This document shows, piece after piece, positions 16,601 to 24,992 of a DNA stretch of 51,228 nucleotides (positions within the stretch are counted from its first letter, which is position 1; every line of letters begins with the position of its first letter). The translations under genes were made by a program, and so were the position numbers. The stretch lies in assembly GCF_945952095.1 (NCBI RefSeq), contig NZ_CAMFHL010000019.1, forward strand, positions 1 to 51,228. The letters are read 5' to 3'. This stretch comes from an uncultured Arsenicibacter sp. (lineage in GTDB: Bacteria > Bacteroidota > Bacteroidia > Cytophagales > Spirosomataceae). The notes under the pieces are model-generated. The model saw nothing but the letters and a program-made list of their open reading frames with translations. It was not told the DNA's origin and did no database searches.

Positions 16601-16838
16601 CCTGCGCCTGCGGAATATCTCAGTCGGTCTGGACTTTGCCAAGCTGTTCAAAATTCCGGCCACCAAGAAAGTACAGCTCGTGCTCTCGGGCCGCAACCTG
16701 CTGACGTTCACGAAGTACACCGGTTTCGACCCGGAAATCAGCTCAGGTACGACCAACTCTGCCTGGGACCGTGGTACCGACCACAGCACCATGCCTAACT
16801 TCAAAACGTATCAGGCAACGCTGAACATTGGTTTCTAA
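13644..16838 (+). CDS. SusC/RagA family TonB-linked outer membrane protein (pair 1)
   Basis: A 1064-residue TonB-dependent importer. After a Sec signal (about 1-22, ASAQ) comes a carboxypeptidase-D-regulatory-like domain (about 25-100: ITGKITSADDNSSVPGVSVV, and VFSFIGM). A TonB-box-like region with LSEVVVTGVG follows, then the plug (PQTSQASIDQALIGKIPGAQ, and IRGINTL-like LLRGINTLNRG) and a 22-strand barrel ending in ATLNIGF with a terminal aromatic residue. SusC proteins import oligosaccharides or peptides with a SusD lid. The partner SusD starts 24 bp downstream. No glycosidase or peptidase follows, so the substrate is unknown. An ATG one codon later is an equally possible start. Confidence 0.95.
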   Translation: MMRNVLLSFLLLCAVLGVASAQDRKITGKITSADDNSSVPGVSVVVKGTTTGTISDVNGSFALSVPASGGTLVFSFIGMTTKEVPLSGSSVYDVKMATDTKQLSEVVVTGVGVATDKRKIAISVESISASQLPQTSQASIDQALIGKIPGAQITSKSGTPGADVNILLRGINTLNRGTSPMILIDGIQMGASGLQTVDLNSIERVEVVQGAAAATIYGAQGANGVIQLFTKKGKAGALRVDVSSSVAQNTYLNVGGLSKAQYHAFATDASNNVIGSSGKPITFDLANGVYTENVQYNSTDPTAKNEKPYNANLKYIDHFDFFFRPANTFNNSVVISGGGPKSDFSISASNSHQESNVINNGAWERSNLTGNIGMELAKGLTLRSITQLAYTKSTLKTSDRTIVYGLLNAYPFADFSLKTTDGTTPYNLNQTIGINASNPLYFQNYTRNNDNKVDIIQNFNLHYDFPKFVSLDAKYGLNYQTQNRDLEYLNQSNNANIKYWLTQSTARYISNYNSNNTGDLTKYSNSKMFQNFLATATFSFDLQKDFGLNIPLKSVTQTAFDWRNSTIKEYTSTAMGLPSAYEPYTAANTTSWRVYRDYKEPFITYGYLVNQRFEFADIAGISGGFRSDYSSAFGRGSKPFTFPRGDAYLRLSALNFWKNSPVNNLLAEAKLRAAYGQAGIQPKPFDRYVTITPTTVGTSTAFYYANGQSNPDLGVEVSEEFEVGTDLLFTVSKNTPWANDIALSATYWDRKTKDAIYPVDVAPSIGLGTLIDNAFTLGSRGLQLSLGSTIYNGGNLKWNTTVNVGKQTSEIVSIRGNQEVIILSSAGSTNYVLKAGDKVGQLYGYRMLHSVTDKDEAGNFYIPQAEQENYTVASNGYVVSKTTKQPYMSAGKYSFGDPNPKFNLSFINDLSYKGFLTFSMQWDWIYGSHLYNQTKEWMYRDGIHSDYTKPITINGETGAWTAFYRGVYAQRTANGTKDYFYEDASFLRLRNISVGLDFAKLFKIPATKKVQLVLSGRNLLTFTKYTGFDPEISSGTTNSAWDRGTDHSTMPNFKTYQATLNIGF

Positions 16839-16862
16839 TTCACCCGTTAACTTCTGACTATC

Positions 16863-18509
16863 ATGAATAAGATAAAGATACTTGTTTGCACCCTCCTCCT
16901 GAGCGGCTTCCTGACGTCATGCAAGGAAGGGCTCGACGTAAAGAACCCTAACCAGCCATCGTCGCCGGCCTTAAAGACCGAGTCCGGGCTGATGTCGTTC
17001 GGGCAGGGATTTTACATCACCGGCTTCAAGGACGTTAAATATTACGACGGCGTACCGGGTTATTTCTGGTCGGGAGCCATCGGCAACCACGAACTGATGG
17101 GCGACGTAATCGGCACCGACATTGCCAACGTCTTCATCAACCAGGTAGGCTGCCCGGATAAGGTAACCCTCGACGATGGTTCGGTCTTGACTAACCCGAA
17201 CTCGCCGAGCAAACAATATGATTTTCTGCGGATTACGGCCAACGTAAACTCAACCGGGTATCAGAACTCGACCTATTACGAGTGGGCTTATATGTACAAC
17301 CTCAACAATGCCGCCAACACCCTCCTCGCCAATATCGACGCAACAACCTTCACGGGTGATGCGGCTGCGAAAAAAGGCGCGTTGCAGGCATGGGCGTACT
17401 GGTGGAAAGGCTATGCCTACTCCCGGATTGGCTCGATGTACTACGCCGGGGTGGTCAACAACAAGGCCAACGGCGAGTTCCTGAACGGCACCAGCAACCA
17501 GTATGTATCGAAAGAAGATATCATTAAAGAAGCAAACCGCAATTTCGACGAGGCCGCCAAAGTGCTGGGCACCTTAACGGCCAATGCCGACTATATCGCT
17601 ACCTTCCAGAGCCTGGTACCTGCCTTTAACCGGGTAGGCAAAGGCGGGGTACTGACACCGGCCATGTGGATTCACTCCATCAACACGATGAAGGCCCGGA
17701 ATATTCTGGTAAACACAAAAGTGGAGGCGATGACGGCTGCCCAGTGGAACGATATTCTGACGCTGACCCAGAACGGGGTAGCCGCATCAGACTTTGTGTT
17801 CACGGGCCGCACCAATACCACCGGCGACTTCCTGGCCCCGACCACCGGTACGGTATCGGCTAAAACGGCCGGTACATCGACCTATAAAATCACCGAACGG
17901 CTGATTCAGGATTTCAAAACCGGTGACCTGCGCTTCACGAATAACTTCAAACGCCGGACATCGACCTACATCGGCGAAGTAGCCCGTGGTAACTCGTTCT
18001 TTACCCGCTGGGAGCTGATCAACCGCGGGGCGGCCGGTTCAGAAGGCAGCGCGTCGGTCATCAGCTACGCCAACCAGAATGCCGGTGGTTATGAACTGTT
18101 TATGGCCAGCACCTATGACGAAAACCAGCTGATGCGGGCAGAAGCGCTGATCTATACCGGAAAAATTGAAGACGGGCTGGCCCTGATCGATGAAGTACGG
18201 AAAGCGCAGGGAGCGGGTCTGACGGCGGTGGCCGGTACGGGCTTAACCCTCGCGCAGGCCAAAGAAGAACTCCGCCGCGAACGCCGGATCGGGCTGTTGT
18301 TCCGCGCGCTTTCGTTTTACGATGCCCGCCGCTGGGGGGTGATCGAAAGCGGACGTACGGGTGCCGTTGCCCTGAGCCGGACCGGTGTCGTCAGTACCAA
18401 TGCCACAATTACCTACAACTTCCTCGATTACTGGGATGTACCGGACAACGAACTGGTTTACAACCCGCCGGCATCCGGAAGTGCCCCTGTAAAGAATCCG
18501 AAAAAATAA
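16863..18509 (+). CDS. SusD/RagB family nutrient-binding lipoprotein (pair 1)
   Basis: A 548-residue surface lipoprotein with a lipobox (FLTSC, Cys about residue 20) after a hydrophobic signal. The N-terminal part (LDVKNPNQPS) and the TPR-rich helical body fit RagB/SusD proteins. The C-terminal region (ELRRERRIGLLFRALSFYDARRWG) is a strong family signature, in which the assembled helices pack against SusC. Its role is to bind substrate on the cell surface and close over the SusC barrel. It is in an operon with susC1, separated by 24 bp. A hairpin terminator follows at 18531. Confidence 0.93.
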   Translation: MNKIKILVCTLLLSGFLTSCKEGLDVKNPNQPSSPALKTESGLMSFGQGFYITGFKDVKYYDGVPGYFWSGAIGNHELMGDVIGTDIANVFINQVGCPDKVTLDDGSVLTNPNSPSKQYDFLRITANVNSTGYQNSTYYEWAYMYNLNNAANTLLANIDATTFTGDAAAKKGALQAWAYWWKGYAYSRIGSMYYAGVVNNKANGEFLNGTSNQYVSKEDIIKEANRNFDEAAKVLGTLTANADYIATFQSLVPAFNRVGKGGVLTPAMWIHSINTMKARNILVNTKVEAMTAAQWNDILTLTQNGVAASDFVFTGRTNTTGDFLAPTTGTVSAKTAGTSTYKITERLIQDFKTGDLRFTNNFKRRTSTYIGEVARGNSFFTRWELINRGAAGSEGSASVISYANQNAGGYELFMASTYDENQLMRAEALIYTGKIEDGLALIDEVRKAQGAGLTAVAGTGLTLAQAKEELRRERRIGLLFRALSFYDARRWGVIESGRTGAVALSRTGVVSTNATITYNFLDYWDVPDNELVYNPPASGSAPVKNPKK

Positions 18510-18530
18510 CGTAGAACACGTAAAACGCGA

Positions 18531-18560
18531 AAGGCCCGGTTTAGTAAGCCGGGTCTTTTT
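18531..18560 (+). terminator. Terminator of the susCD1 operon
   Basis: GGCCCGG pairs with CCGGGTC (one G-T pair) around TTTAGTAAG and is followed by TTTTT. It overlaps by two bases the stop of the convergent minus-strand gene and may act in both directions. Confidence 0.8.
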
Positions 18561-18975
18561 ATGTTTTCAGGAGTTTCCGGAGCGCCAGTTCTTCATCAAC
18601 TACCACCGCTTCGAACAGAAATGTTTTCAGCAGATCGACATTGATGTCCTGTACACTCGTGAAGTCCCGGCAATACACATGCTTCCGCCCGCCCTTCTCG
18701 AGGTAGTTCAGCTCATCGGACAGCAGATAGCCGTTTGAAAAGCCGAGGCGAACGCCCTTTTTGACTTTCCCCCACGGCACCGATGCCGGCCAGATAAAGC
18801 AAATCCGTTTCCGGCGGCTGTAAAACGGTACGTTGTACGCGATTTTTTCACGGCATCCGGGTATGCAGCTGAAAATGATGCTGCGCAGTGCATCGACAAT
18901 CTGACGCTCATGATCGGGCAAATACTCCAGCAGCTCGCCGACATCCCGAACGTGAACAGGCTGTAATGGATTCAT
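18559..18975 (-). CDS. DUF1801 domain-containing protein
   Basis: A 138-residue cytoplasmic protein. The pattern LRSIIFSCIPGCREKIAYNVPFYSRRKRICFIWP, followed by VRLGFSNG and KHVYCRDF, matches the DUF1801 (YdhG-like) fold, whose biochemical role is not established. Normal length for the family. The start ATG lies 15 bp downstream of the stop of the 18991-20259 gene on the same strand, so the two probably form an operon, but their functions do not obviously connect. Confidence 0.8.
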   Translation of the reverse strand: MNPLQPVHVRDVGELLEYLPDHERQIVDALRSIIFSCIPGCREKIAYNVPFYSRRKRICFIWPASVPWGKVKKGVRLGFSNGYLLSDELNYLEKGGRKHVYCRDFTSVQDINVDLLKTFLFEAVVVDEELALRKLLKT

Positions 18976-18990
18976 AGTGCTACGTACGGC

Positions 18991-20259
18991 CTAGGTTTTA
19001 CGCTTCTTTTTACGGGCAGACGGGAATAAGACATTGTTCAGAATGAGCCGGTAGCCGGGCGAGTGCGGATGCAGGTTCAGGTCGGTCGGCATGCGCCAGT
19101 TGCCGCGCTGCCCCTCGGGGTCGTGGCCGCCATAGAACGCAAACTGACCGATGCCGATTTCGCCGTAGATGTAGCGGTGAGAGTTTACGCTTTCACCCAT
19201 CACCAGGGCACTGGGCTTCACCGTGCTCTTTTTAAACGAAGAGGTCTGGCCGTGGAACTCCTTGATTACCGACTCATGGTTCTGGGTCAGCATCGCCGGA
19301 ATAACGTCCCACTTGGCCGAAAAATCGAACAGGGTAAAAAACGTACCCGACTGGTCATACCCGCCAAAACGACCGGACGAGGCATTGATATCGGAAAATG
19401 ACATACCCCGGTAGCCGCCGCTGAGGTCGAGGGTGAAGTTGTAGAAGGCCACGGTTTTGTTGAAATCGAGTTTCAGCTGAGCGTCGCCGTCAACGCCGTC
19501 ACCATCGTACTGGCTGTCGACGATGTCGATGCCTTCGGCGGCTAGGGCAATATCGAACGTTTCGGCGCCCGAACACATGGCAAACAGGTAGTGGCCGCTG
19601 GCGCAGAAATCCTTGATCGTTTTGGCCACGGCCAGCTTCATGTGCGAGACTTTTTTGTAGCCCATACGGCGGGTAATGTCTTCCTGCACCCGGATATCTT
19701 CGCTGGACATCCGCTGCATATTCCGGCCAAACTGCCCCGTAAAGTCTTCGTGGTGCAGGTGAAGCCAGTCGTACTTCATCAGTTCACCTTTCAGGATTTC
19801 TTCGTCGTACACGACCTCGTACGGAATTTCGGCGTAATTGAGAGCTACCAGCACAGCATCAGTGTTTTCGAACTCCGACGGGCTGACCTTCACCGGCGAG
19901 TACACCGCGATTTTAGCCGCTTTGAGGAGCTTTACGGCGTCCATGTTGACGTCGGGATTTGAAATCTGCTGTAGAATACCGGCAGCCCGTGAATCAGACA
20001 GTGTTTCGAAGGACACCCCCCGCACCCGGCATTCGGTTTCGACGGAGGGGTGACTTTTGATCAGAAAGCTGCCGCCACGGTAATTGAGCAGCCATTCTAC
20101 CTCCATACCATCTTTTAGGGTTTTATAGGCGATGCCGTAGGCTTTCAGGTGGTTGGCCTGTTTCTCATCCATCGGAATCAGAATGGACGCCGCCCGACAC
20201 ACTCCCACACTCAAACATACGACCAGTAACAGCAAGCGTCTCACGTTGACCGAATCCAT
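18991..20259 (-). CDS. Secreted GATase-like protein (often labelled asparagine synthetase B)
   Basis: A 422-residue protein with a signal peptide (about 1-24) ending CRAASILIP. The middle shows an alpha/beta nucleophile-elbow layout like class I glutamine amidotransferases: FAMCSGAETF with C229. A conserved YGGHDPEG lies near the C-terminus (about 380). Members of this Bacteroidota family carry the automatic name asparagine synthetase B, but nothing resembles the N-terminal-Cys amidotransferase or the PPi-ATPase domain of AsnB. I regard that name as unsupported. A periplasmic hydrolase or amidase is possible. The start has a Bacteroidota-unusual Shine-Dalgarno, GGAGG, 6 bases upstream. DUF1801 follows in the same operon. 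Confidence 0.7.
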   Translation of the reverse strand: MDSVNVRRLLLLVVCLSVGVCRAASILIPMDEKQANHLKAYGIAYKTLKDGMEVEWLLNYRGGSFLIKSHPSVETECRVRGVSFETLSDSRAAGILQQISNPDVNMDAVKLLKAAKIAVYSPVKVSPSEFENTDAVLVALNYAEIPYEVVYDEEILKGELMKYDWLHLHHEDFTGQFGRNMQRMSSEDIRVQEDITRRMGYKKVSHMKLAVAKTIKDFCASGHYLFAMCSGAETFDIALAAEGIDIVDSQYDGDGVDGDAQLKLDFNKTVAFYNFTLDLSGGYRGMSFSDINASSGRFGGYDQSGTFFTLFDFSAKWDVIPAMLTQNHESVIKEFHGQTSSFKKSTVKPSALVMGESVNSHRYIYGEIGIGQFAFYGGHDPEGQRGNWRMPTDLNLHPHSPGYRLILNNVLFPSARKKKRKT

Positions 20260-20409
20260 GATTTCCTCCGTTTATATGCCTAAAATACAGTTAATTCCCT
20301 GCATTCCAAAGCCTGGACAGCGGCATGGTTACTTGTTACCGGCAAAAGTTATTAAGCGTACCGGTTCGCGGAGGACAGGGGTAAGCAGGTTCGCCTGGTA
20401 ATGTTATAT

Positions 20410-20456
20410 ATCCGGAATAGCAGAGCCCTCCCCGAGGGTTTTGACCCCTCGGGGAG
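20410..20456. repeat. Dispersed palindromic element 1
   Basis: ATCCGGAATAGCA (20410-20422) is followed after five bases by the hairpin CTCCCCGAGGG / CCCTCGGGGAG (20428-20456, 7-base loop). The same 13-mer recurs at 25455-25467, also next to a CCCCGA-type palindrome. With 21738 and 25486 it forms a small family of intergenic palindromes. Confidence 0.6.
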
Positions 20457-20558
20457 ATTGGCTTCCCCACCTATGGCTGATTGACAGAAAAGTTTTATTT
20501 TCGGGTCAGCTATAGCTGCGTCAGATTTATACGTTCAGGTTCAAAACACCATCCCGCT

Positions 20559-21110
20559 ATGTACAAGCGTCTCCTGTGTCTGAGCGCTTTTGCTCTCCTT
20601 TCCGGTCAGGAGTCAAACGCTCAGAACAATATCCTGAAACCGTCCACTGACCCTGTATTTCTGACGTTCTTCAAAGACTTCGTAAAAGCAAACACTGGAT
20701 CCGGAAGCAGTAAACGGGGCGTGCCGGCATTGGTCATTATCAAACACACCGATACCCGCAGTGACGTGGGGATAACGATGCTTGCGGTGTTATCCGAATT
20801 TGAAAACAGAAAGCCATCCGGATATACATACATTGATAACAGGCTTACACTGCTATACGACGGGACGCAACATATTTTCCCGAAGGACACCAGTTATATC
20901 GCTAAGCTCAGAATACTTGTCAAAGAAGACTTGTGTGATAACATGAAACCTTTACCGAAACTAAGCGATAGTATAGGACGCGAGCTACCTATCGATTCTG
21001 AATGCTATTTCAAATTTGATCCACTGGAGTGGCGGCTTACTTTCAGAGACGGGCGCTTAATTGCCAAAGAACCCCTGAAAACCTGGTTGTTTGATTTAAT
21101 CAAAGATTGA
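20559..21110 (+). CDS. Secreted hypothetical protein
   Basis: A 183-residue protein starting MYKRLLCLSAFALLSG with a Sec signal peptide cut after ESNAQ. The mature part shows mixed alpha/beta character with charged stretches, and no domain is recognised. The open frame extends upstream to 20481, but the ATG at 20559 begins the signal peptide and is clearly the start. Convergent with the DUF5990 gene on the other strand. Base composition is a little lower in GC than neighbours. Confidence 0.65.
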   Translation: MYKRLLCLSAFALLSGQESNAQNNILKPSTDPVFLTFFKDFVKANTGSGSSKRGVPALVIIKHTDTRSDVGITMLAVLSEFENRKPSGYTYIDNRLTLLYDGTQHIFPKDTSYIAKLRILVKEDLCDNMKPLPKLSDSIGRELPIDSECYFKFDPLEWRLTFRDGRLIAKEPLKTWLFDLIKD

Positions 21111-21175
21111 TATGCTCCACCTTCCCAAGTGGTTGAACCCGCAGACAGGCTCCGGGCGGCCCTGTCCCGGGAAGG

Positions 21176-21622
21176 CTAAATACCTTCGGAAAGCCCGCTT
21201 CGAAACCATCCGCCGAATGGCTTCACAGTGGCAAAGACAGGTTTTCCGCCCGCAGTGCTGCCCGGTACGGTGCAGGACCAGCTACAGGCACTGTCATCAG
21301 TTAACGCGTCCAGGAAGTCTGCCTCAAAAAGGGGGACTTTCAGGCGGCCACTCCACAAGGATCCGACCTGTCCGGCAGAGCTACCTATGCTGATGTACAC
21401 GAAACGGCCACCGACAGGCCCCTGCACAAACGGCCCCCCAAGTGAAATACCCGGACCCTTTGCCTGCTTTACCTCAATGGCAAACGCAAAGGTCAACGCC
21501 TGCCCTTTACCGGATTGTGTCTGCACAATACTGTAGCCTGAACCTTTCCCTTTTTGCAACCCATACCACAACCCGTCAACCGGATTCTGTAGCACTATGG
21601 TTAGCTTAATTTCTTTTGACAT
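21176..21622 (-). CDS. DUF5990 family protein
   Basis: A 148-residue protein. The pattern KLTIVLQNPVDGLWYGLQKG, the acidic/aromatic core LTFAFAIEVK, the highly conserved GPFVQGPVGGRFVYISIG, then AGQVGSLWSGRLKVPL and a C-terminal VPGSTAGGKPVFATVKP match DUF5990 as I know it, at normal length. It has no signal peptide and is probably cytosolic. Function unknown. Two plus-strand frames of 93 and 102 codons overlap it and are shadows. Confidence 0.8.
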   Translation of the reverse strand: MSKEIKLTIVLQNPVDGLWYGLQKGKGSGYSIVQTQSGKGQALTFAFAIEVKQAKGPGISLGGPFVQGPVGGRFVYISIGSSAGQVGSLWSGRLKVPLFEADFLDALTDDSACSWSCTVPGSTAGGKPVFATVKPFGGWFRSGLSEGI

Positions 21623-21899
21623 CGGAACGAATTGTAGATTAAACCTGGCAGATACCGTTCTGCCGGCTTTACATCCGGCCGGTTTTCGGCACGCACGGGT
21701 AAGTTATCATTTAAATTTCACTCTACCTCCCTCCCCGAGGGTTTCTGACCTTCCTGGAAGTTCTAAACTTCCAGGAAGGTCAGAAACCCTGTCCGCATCA
21801 GTACAAATCCTGTCCGTTTCTGGACATCGCTACGCTGCCCCGACTTACAAAAACTCACTTGCACGGCCCGAAACCGACTTTTTGCGAAACTGGCAAGAC
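21623..21899. other. Intergenic region with a large palindrome
   Basis: Non-coding sequence between the divergent DUF5990 and PadR genes. Its main content is the 53-base palindrome at 21738-21790. No exact TAnnTTTG element is visible for either gene. Confidence 0.45.
21738..21790. repeat. Dispersed palindromic element 2
   Basis: A perfect 25-bp inverted repeat (arms 21738-21762 and 21766-21790) with a 3-base loop, CTA. The centre AAGTTCTAAACTT is identical to the centre of the palindrome at 25486-25518. The sequence just before it (CTCCCCGAGGG) equals the left arm of element 1. No T run on either side, so it is probably not a simple terminator. Confidence 0.7.
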
Positions 21900-21914
21900 A
21901 TTTGTTTAGCAAAT
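21900..21914 (+). promoter_or_regulatory. Candidate PadR operator
   Basis: ATTTG TTTAG CAAAT, a 5-bp inverted repeat 22 bases before the padR-like start. PadR proteins commonly repress their own promoter by binding short dyads there. The assignment is inference. Confidence 0.35.
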
Positions 21915-21936
21915 AACAAGGAAATACATTTTTACT

Positions 21937-22263
21937 ATGGGACGATCGTATCTGGGGGAGTTTGAAGAACTCGTCCTGCTGGCCGTGGCAGTACTCGACG
22001 GCAATGCCTACGGGGTGGCGATTGCCGATGAGCTGAAACAACGTACCGACCGGGCAATCAACCTGAGCGGCATTCACGTGGCGCTCTACCGGCTGGAAGA
22101 AAAGGGGCTGGTGGTCTCCGAACTCGGCGGCGCTACCGCCGAACGGGGCGGACGCCGGAAACGGCTGTTCTCCATTACACCGCTGGGTAGCAAAACCCTC
22201 AACGACATGCGCGATGTACGTAACCAGCTCTGGGATGCCATTCCCAGACCATCTTTTCTGTAA
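21937..22263 (+). CDS. PadR family transcriptional regulator
   Basis: A 108-residue winged-helix regulator. LGEFEELVLLAVAVLDGNAYGVAIADEL is the first part of the fold, followed by the recognition region SGIHVALYRLEEKGLV, the wing GGRRKRLFSITPLG and a C-terminal dimer helix. PadR proteins with this LGEFEE-LVL start are typical partners of a permease gene in Bacteroidota. Here the ABC-type permease begins 2 bp after the stop codon, so the pair is translationally close and almost certainly co-transcribed. It likely represses or senses for the permease. A dyad at 21900 may be its operator. Confidence 0.9.
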   Translation: MGRSYLGEFEELVLLAVAVLDGNAYGVAIADELKQRTDRAINLSGIHVALYRLEEKGLVVSELGGATAERGGRRKRLFSITPLGSKTLNDMRDVRNQLWDAIPRPSFL

Positions 22264-22265
22264 TC

Positions 22266-24977
22266 ATGGACCGCAACAACCTGTCCCCTGCCCCACCCGC
22301 CTGGGCCGACCGGCTCTTTGGCTGGATTTGCCCGCCTGAGCTGCACGAAGAATTGCAGGGCGACCTCCACGAACAGTTCGCCGCCGATACCAGGGCGTTT
22401 GGCCCGGCACGCGCCCGGCGTTTGTACGTCCGCCAGGTCCTGACCTTTTACCGACCCTATTTCCTGAAACGGCGCACCGCCTCAAGCCAGACCTATCCGG
22501 CCCTGAACGACCCGTTTCCACCTGTTAACCAACCTTCTTTTCTGCGTATCGACATGCTCCGGAATTACCTTAAAATCGCCCTTCGCACGCTCTGGAAAAG
22601 CAAAGGCTACACGGCTATCAACGTGTCCGGTCTGGCTGTTGCCTTCTGCGTCTGCACGTTTCTGTTCATGACCGTCTACCGGCAGCTTACCTTCGACTCG
22701 TTTCATGCCAACGGCGACCGCATTTTCCAAACGTACTTTTTCTCCGGTTCACCGCAAAGCTCCGCCCGCTCGGGTATTATGCCGTTGCCGCTGGGACCGG
22801 CCCTCAAAACCAGCTTCCCGGAACTCGAAGGCGTAACCCGCGTGCGGATCGGCACCAAAAGCCTCGTGTCGTACAACGACAAGTATTTTGACAAGCACAT
22901 TGCCCTGACCGATCCGGATTTCCTGCGCATCTTTTCGTTTCCGCTCGTTAAAGGCAACCGGCAGCAGGCCCTGCAAAACCTGAGCGGGATTGTCATCAGC
23001 GAAAGCATGGCCAGAACTATTTTCGGTGAACAGGACCCGATGGGCAAACAACTGCGGCTCGGGCAGCTTACGGAGCAGAAAAACTACATGGTCACCGGTG
23101 TAATGGCCGACCTGCCCGACAATTCGTCGATCCACTGCGATGCGCTGATCCGGGTGGAGAGCACCGACAATTACCGGCAGGACATGAAAAACTGGGACGG
23201 TAATTCGTATAGCGTTTACCTCAAAACACCGGCAACACTCGATCAGGCGACGCTCGAAAGCCGGTTACGGTCATTTACCAACACTCAGTTTGCCCGTACC
23301 ATCGCCGACCTGAAAAAAGAAGGCGCCAAACCCGACGAACGGGGCGACCTGTTTGCGATCCGGCTGCAAAAACTGAAGAATGTCCATTTTGACCGTGACA
23401 TCACGGCCGGCAAAGGCGCACCGGTTGCCCTGGTCTACGCGCTGTCTGGTCTGGCCGTTTTTATTCTGCTGATTGCCTGTATTAACTTCATCAACCTGAC
23501 CATTGCCCGCTCGTTCACCCGTGCGCGTGAGCTGGGTGTGCGCAAATCGCTGGGCGCCTTACGGCATCAGTTGTTTATACAGATCTGGGGCGAAGCCCTG
23601 GTCGTTTGCCTGTCCGGCTTTTTGCTCGGTACCGGTCTGGCTTACAGCCTCATCAGTTCCTTCAACGCTTTTTTTGACGCCCGCATCGACCTGTCGTATT
23701 TACAGAAGCCGGGCTTTATCGGCCTGATGGCGGTCATCTTTCTGGTCGTTTCGCTGCTGGCAGGCGGTTACCCGGCATGGCGTATGACAACGCTGCGGGC
23801 GGTTGATGTGCTGAAGGGCAAAATTTCGTTCAGACGCCCGGGTATCCTCCGCAATTCCCTGATCATTACCCAGTTTACCATTTCCTGTCTGCTGATCTGC
23901 TGTACGGTAGTGGCCATCCAGCAGATTGATTTCCTCCGTGAACGGCCGCTTGGCTTCTCCAGAGAGCAGGTCATCAGCATTCCGGTAGGCACACGAACCA
24001 ACGGCCGGATGATGCTGCAGCGGTTCCGCGATCACTTTGCGCAGGACCCTGCGATTGTCTCCATCACCGGCAGCAGCGTGAACCTCGGCCGTGGCAAAGA
24101 CCGCGTGACCTCGCGCAGCATGACCGGTATGGCTTACAAAGGCAAAAACATTACAACAGACTGGCTGCTGGTTGATTATGACTACCTGAAAACACTGAAC
24201 ATCAAACTCCTGTCCGGCCGCGAATTTGACCCGACTTACGCTACCGACTCCGTCAACCGCGTGATTATTTCGGAAAGTATGGCGAAGGAAATGGGCGTTA
24301 AAAATCCGGTCGGCCTGTTTTTCGGCTCTGACACCAGTGGCACCCGCTCGCAGATTATCGGCATGGTGGCGGACTTCCACCTGTATGCGCCGACCGGTAA
24401 AATCGCGCCGGTGACCATGCACCTCTCGCACCGTGAGCCGATCAGCTATCTGTTTGTCCGGGTAAACACACCGAACCCGACGGCCGCCATGACCAAACTA
24501 CAGGCTTACTGGCAGACGGTTGCGCCTCAGGCTGAATTCATGGCCTCGTTTCTAGACGAAAACGTGGATGCCTGGTTCCAGAATGAGCAGACGATGTCGC
24601 GGTTGTTCAGCATCGCCTCGGGCATTGCGATTTTCCTGTCTTGTCTGGGTTTGTTTGCCGTTGCCTTGCTGGCTATTGAACAACGCACCAAGGAGATCGG
24701 TGTCCGGAAAGTGATGGGTGCCAGCGCAGCCAGCATTGTGGTGCTGCTGTCGCGGGATTTTGTTAAACTGGTCGTCATCGCACTGGCCATTGCCCTGCCA
24801 CTGGCCTGGTTCGGCATGCAGCAGTGGCTCAACAACTATCCGTACAGGGTCAGCATCAGCATAGGGGCCTTTATACTAGTGGCTGCCGGGGCCATTCTGG
24901 TTGCCATTGGTACGGTTAGTTACCAGACTATCAAAGCCGCGCTGATGAATCCGGTGAAGAGTTTAAAAACGGAGTAA
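22266..24977 (+). CDS. FtsX/MacB-type ABC transporter permease with N-terminal prefix domain
   Basis: A 903-residue membrane protein. An N-terminal cytoplasmic prefix (about 1-75, PPAWADRLFGWICPPELHEELQGDLHEQF) is the permease prefix domain often found after PadR genes. Then MacB-type periplasmic domain 1, framed by TM at about 110-130, an FtsX domain at about 395-520 (GVRKSLGALRHQL), a second periplasmic domain, and a second FtsX domain near the C-terminus (EIGVRKVMGASAASIV). It is a duplicated FtsX permease, so one chain may provide both halves. No ATPase gene is next to it; a LolD/MacB-like ATPase would have to come from elsewhere. Substrate unknown; lipoprotein or peptide export is possible. 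Confidence 0.92.
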   Translation: MDRNNLSPAPPAWADRLFGWICPPELHEELQGDLHEQFAADTRAFGPARARRLYVRQVLTFYRPYFLKRRTASSQTYPALNDPFPPVNQPSFLRIDMLRNYLKIALRTLWKSKGYTAINVSGLAVAFCVCTFLFMTVYRQLTFDSFHANGDRIFQTYFFSGSPQSSARSGIMPLPLGPALKTSFPELEGVTRVRIGTKSLVSYNDKYFDKHIALTDPDFLRIFSFPLVKGNRQQALQNLSGIVISESMARTIFGEQDPMGKQLRLGQLTEQKNYMVTGVMADLPDNSSIHCDALIRVESTDNYRQDMKNWDGNSYSVYLKTPATLDQATLESRLRSFTNTQFARTIADLKKEGAKPDERGDLFAIRLQKLKNVHFDRDITAGKGAPVALVYALSGLAVFILLIACINFINLTIARSFTRARELGVRKSLGALRHQLFIQIWGEALVVCLSGFLLGTGLAYSLISSFNAFFDARIDLSYLQKPGFIGLMAVIFLVVSLLAGGYPAWRMTTLRAVDVLKGKISFRRPGILRNSLIITQFTISCLLICCTVVAIQQIDFLRERPLGFSREQVISIPVGTRTNGRMMLQRFRDHFAQDPAIVSITGSSVNLGRGKDRVTSRSMTGMAYKGKNITTDWLLVDYDYLKTLNIKLLSGREFDPTYATDSVNRVIISESMAKEMGVKNPVGLFFGSDTSGTRSQIIGMVADFHLYAPTGKIAPVTMHLSHREPISYLFVRVNTPNPTAAMTKLQAYWQTVAPQAEFMASFLDENVDAWFQNEQTMSRLFSIASGIAIFLSCLGLFAVALLAIEQRTKEIGVRKVMGASAASIVVLLSRDFVKLVVIALAIALPLAWFGMQQWLNNYPYRVSISIGAFILVAAGAILVAIGTVSYQTIKAALMNPVKSLKTE

Positions 24978-24992
24978 ACGATACTATACCGT

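Noticed and set aside
21112..21536. Plus-strand frames of 93 and 102 codons
   Set aside because: They overlap the DUF5990 gene on the minus strand, which has clear family motifs.
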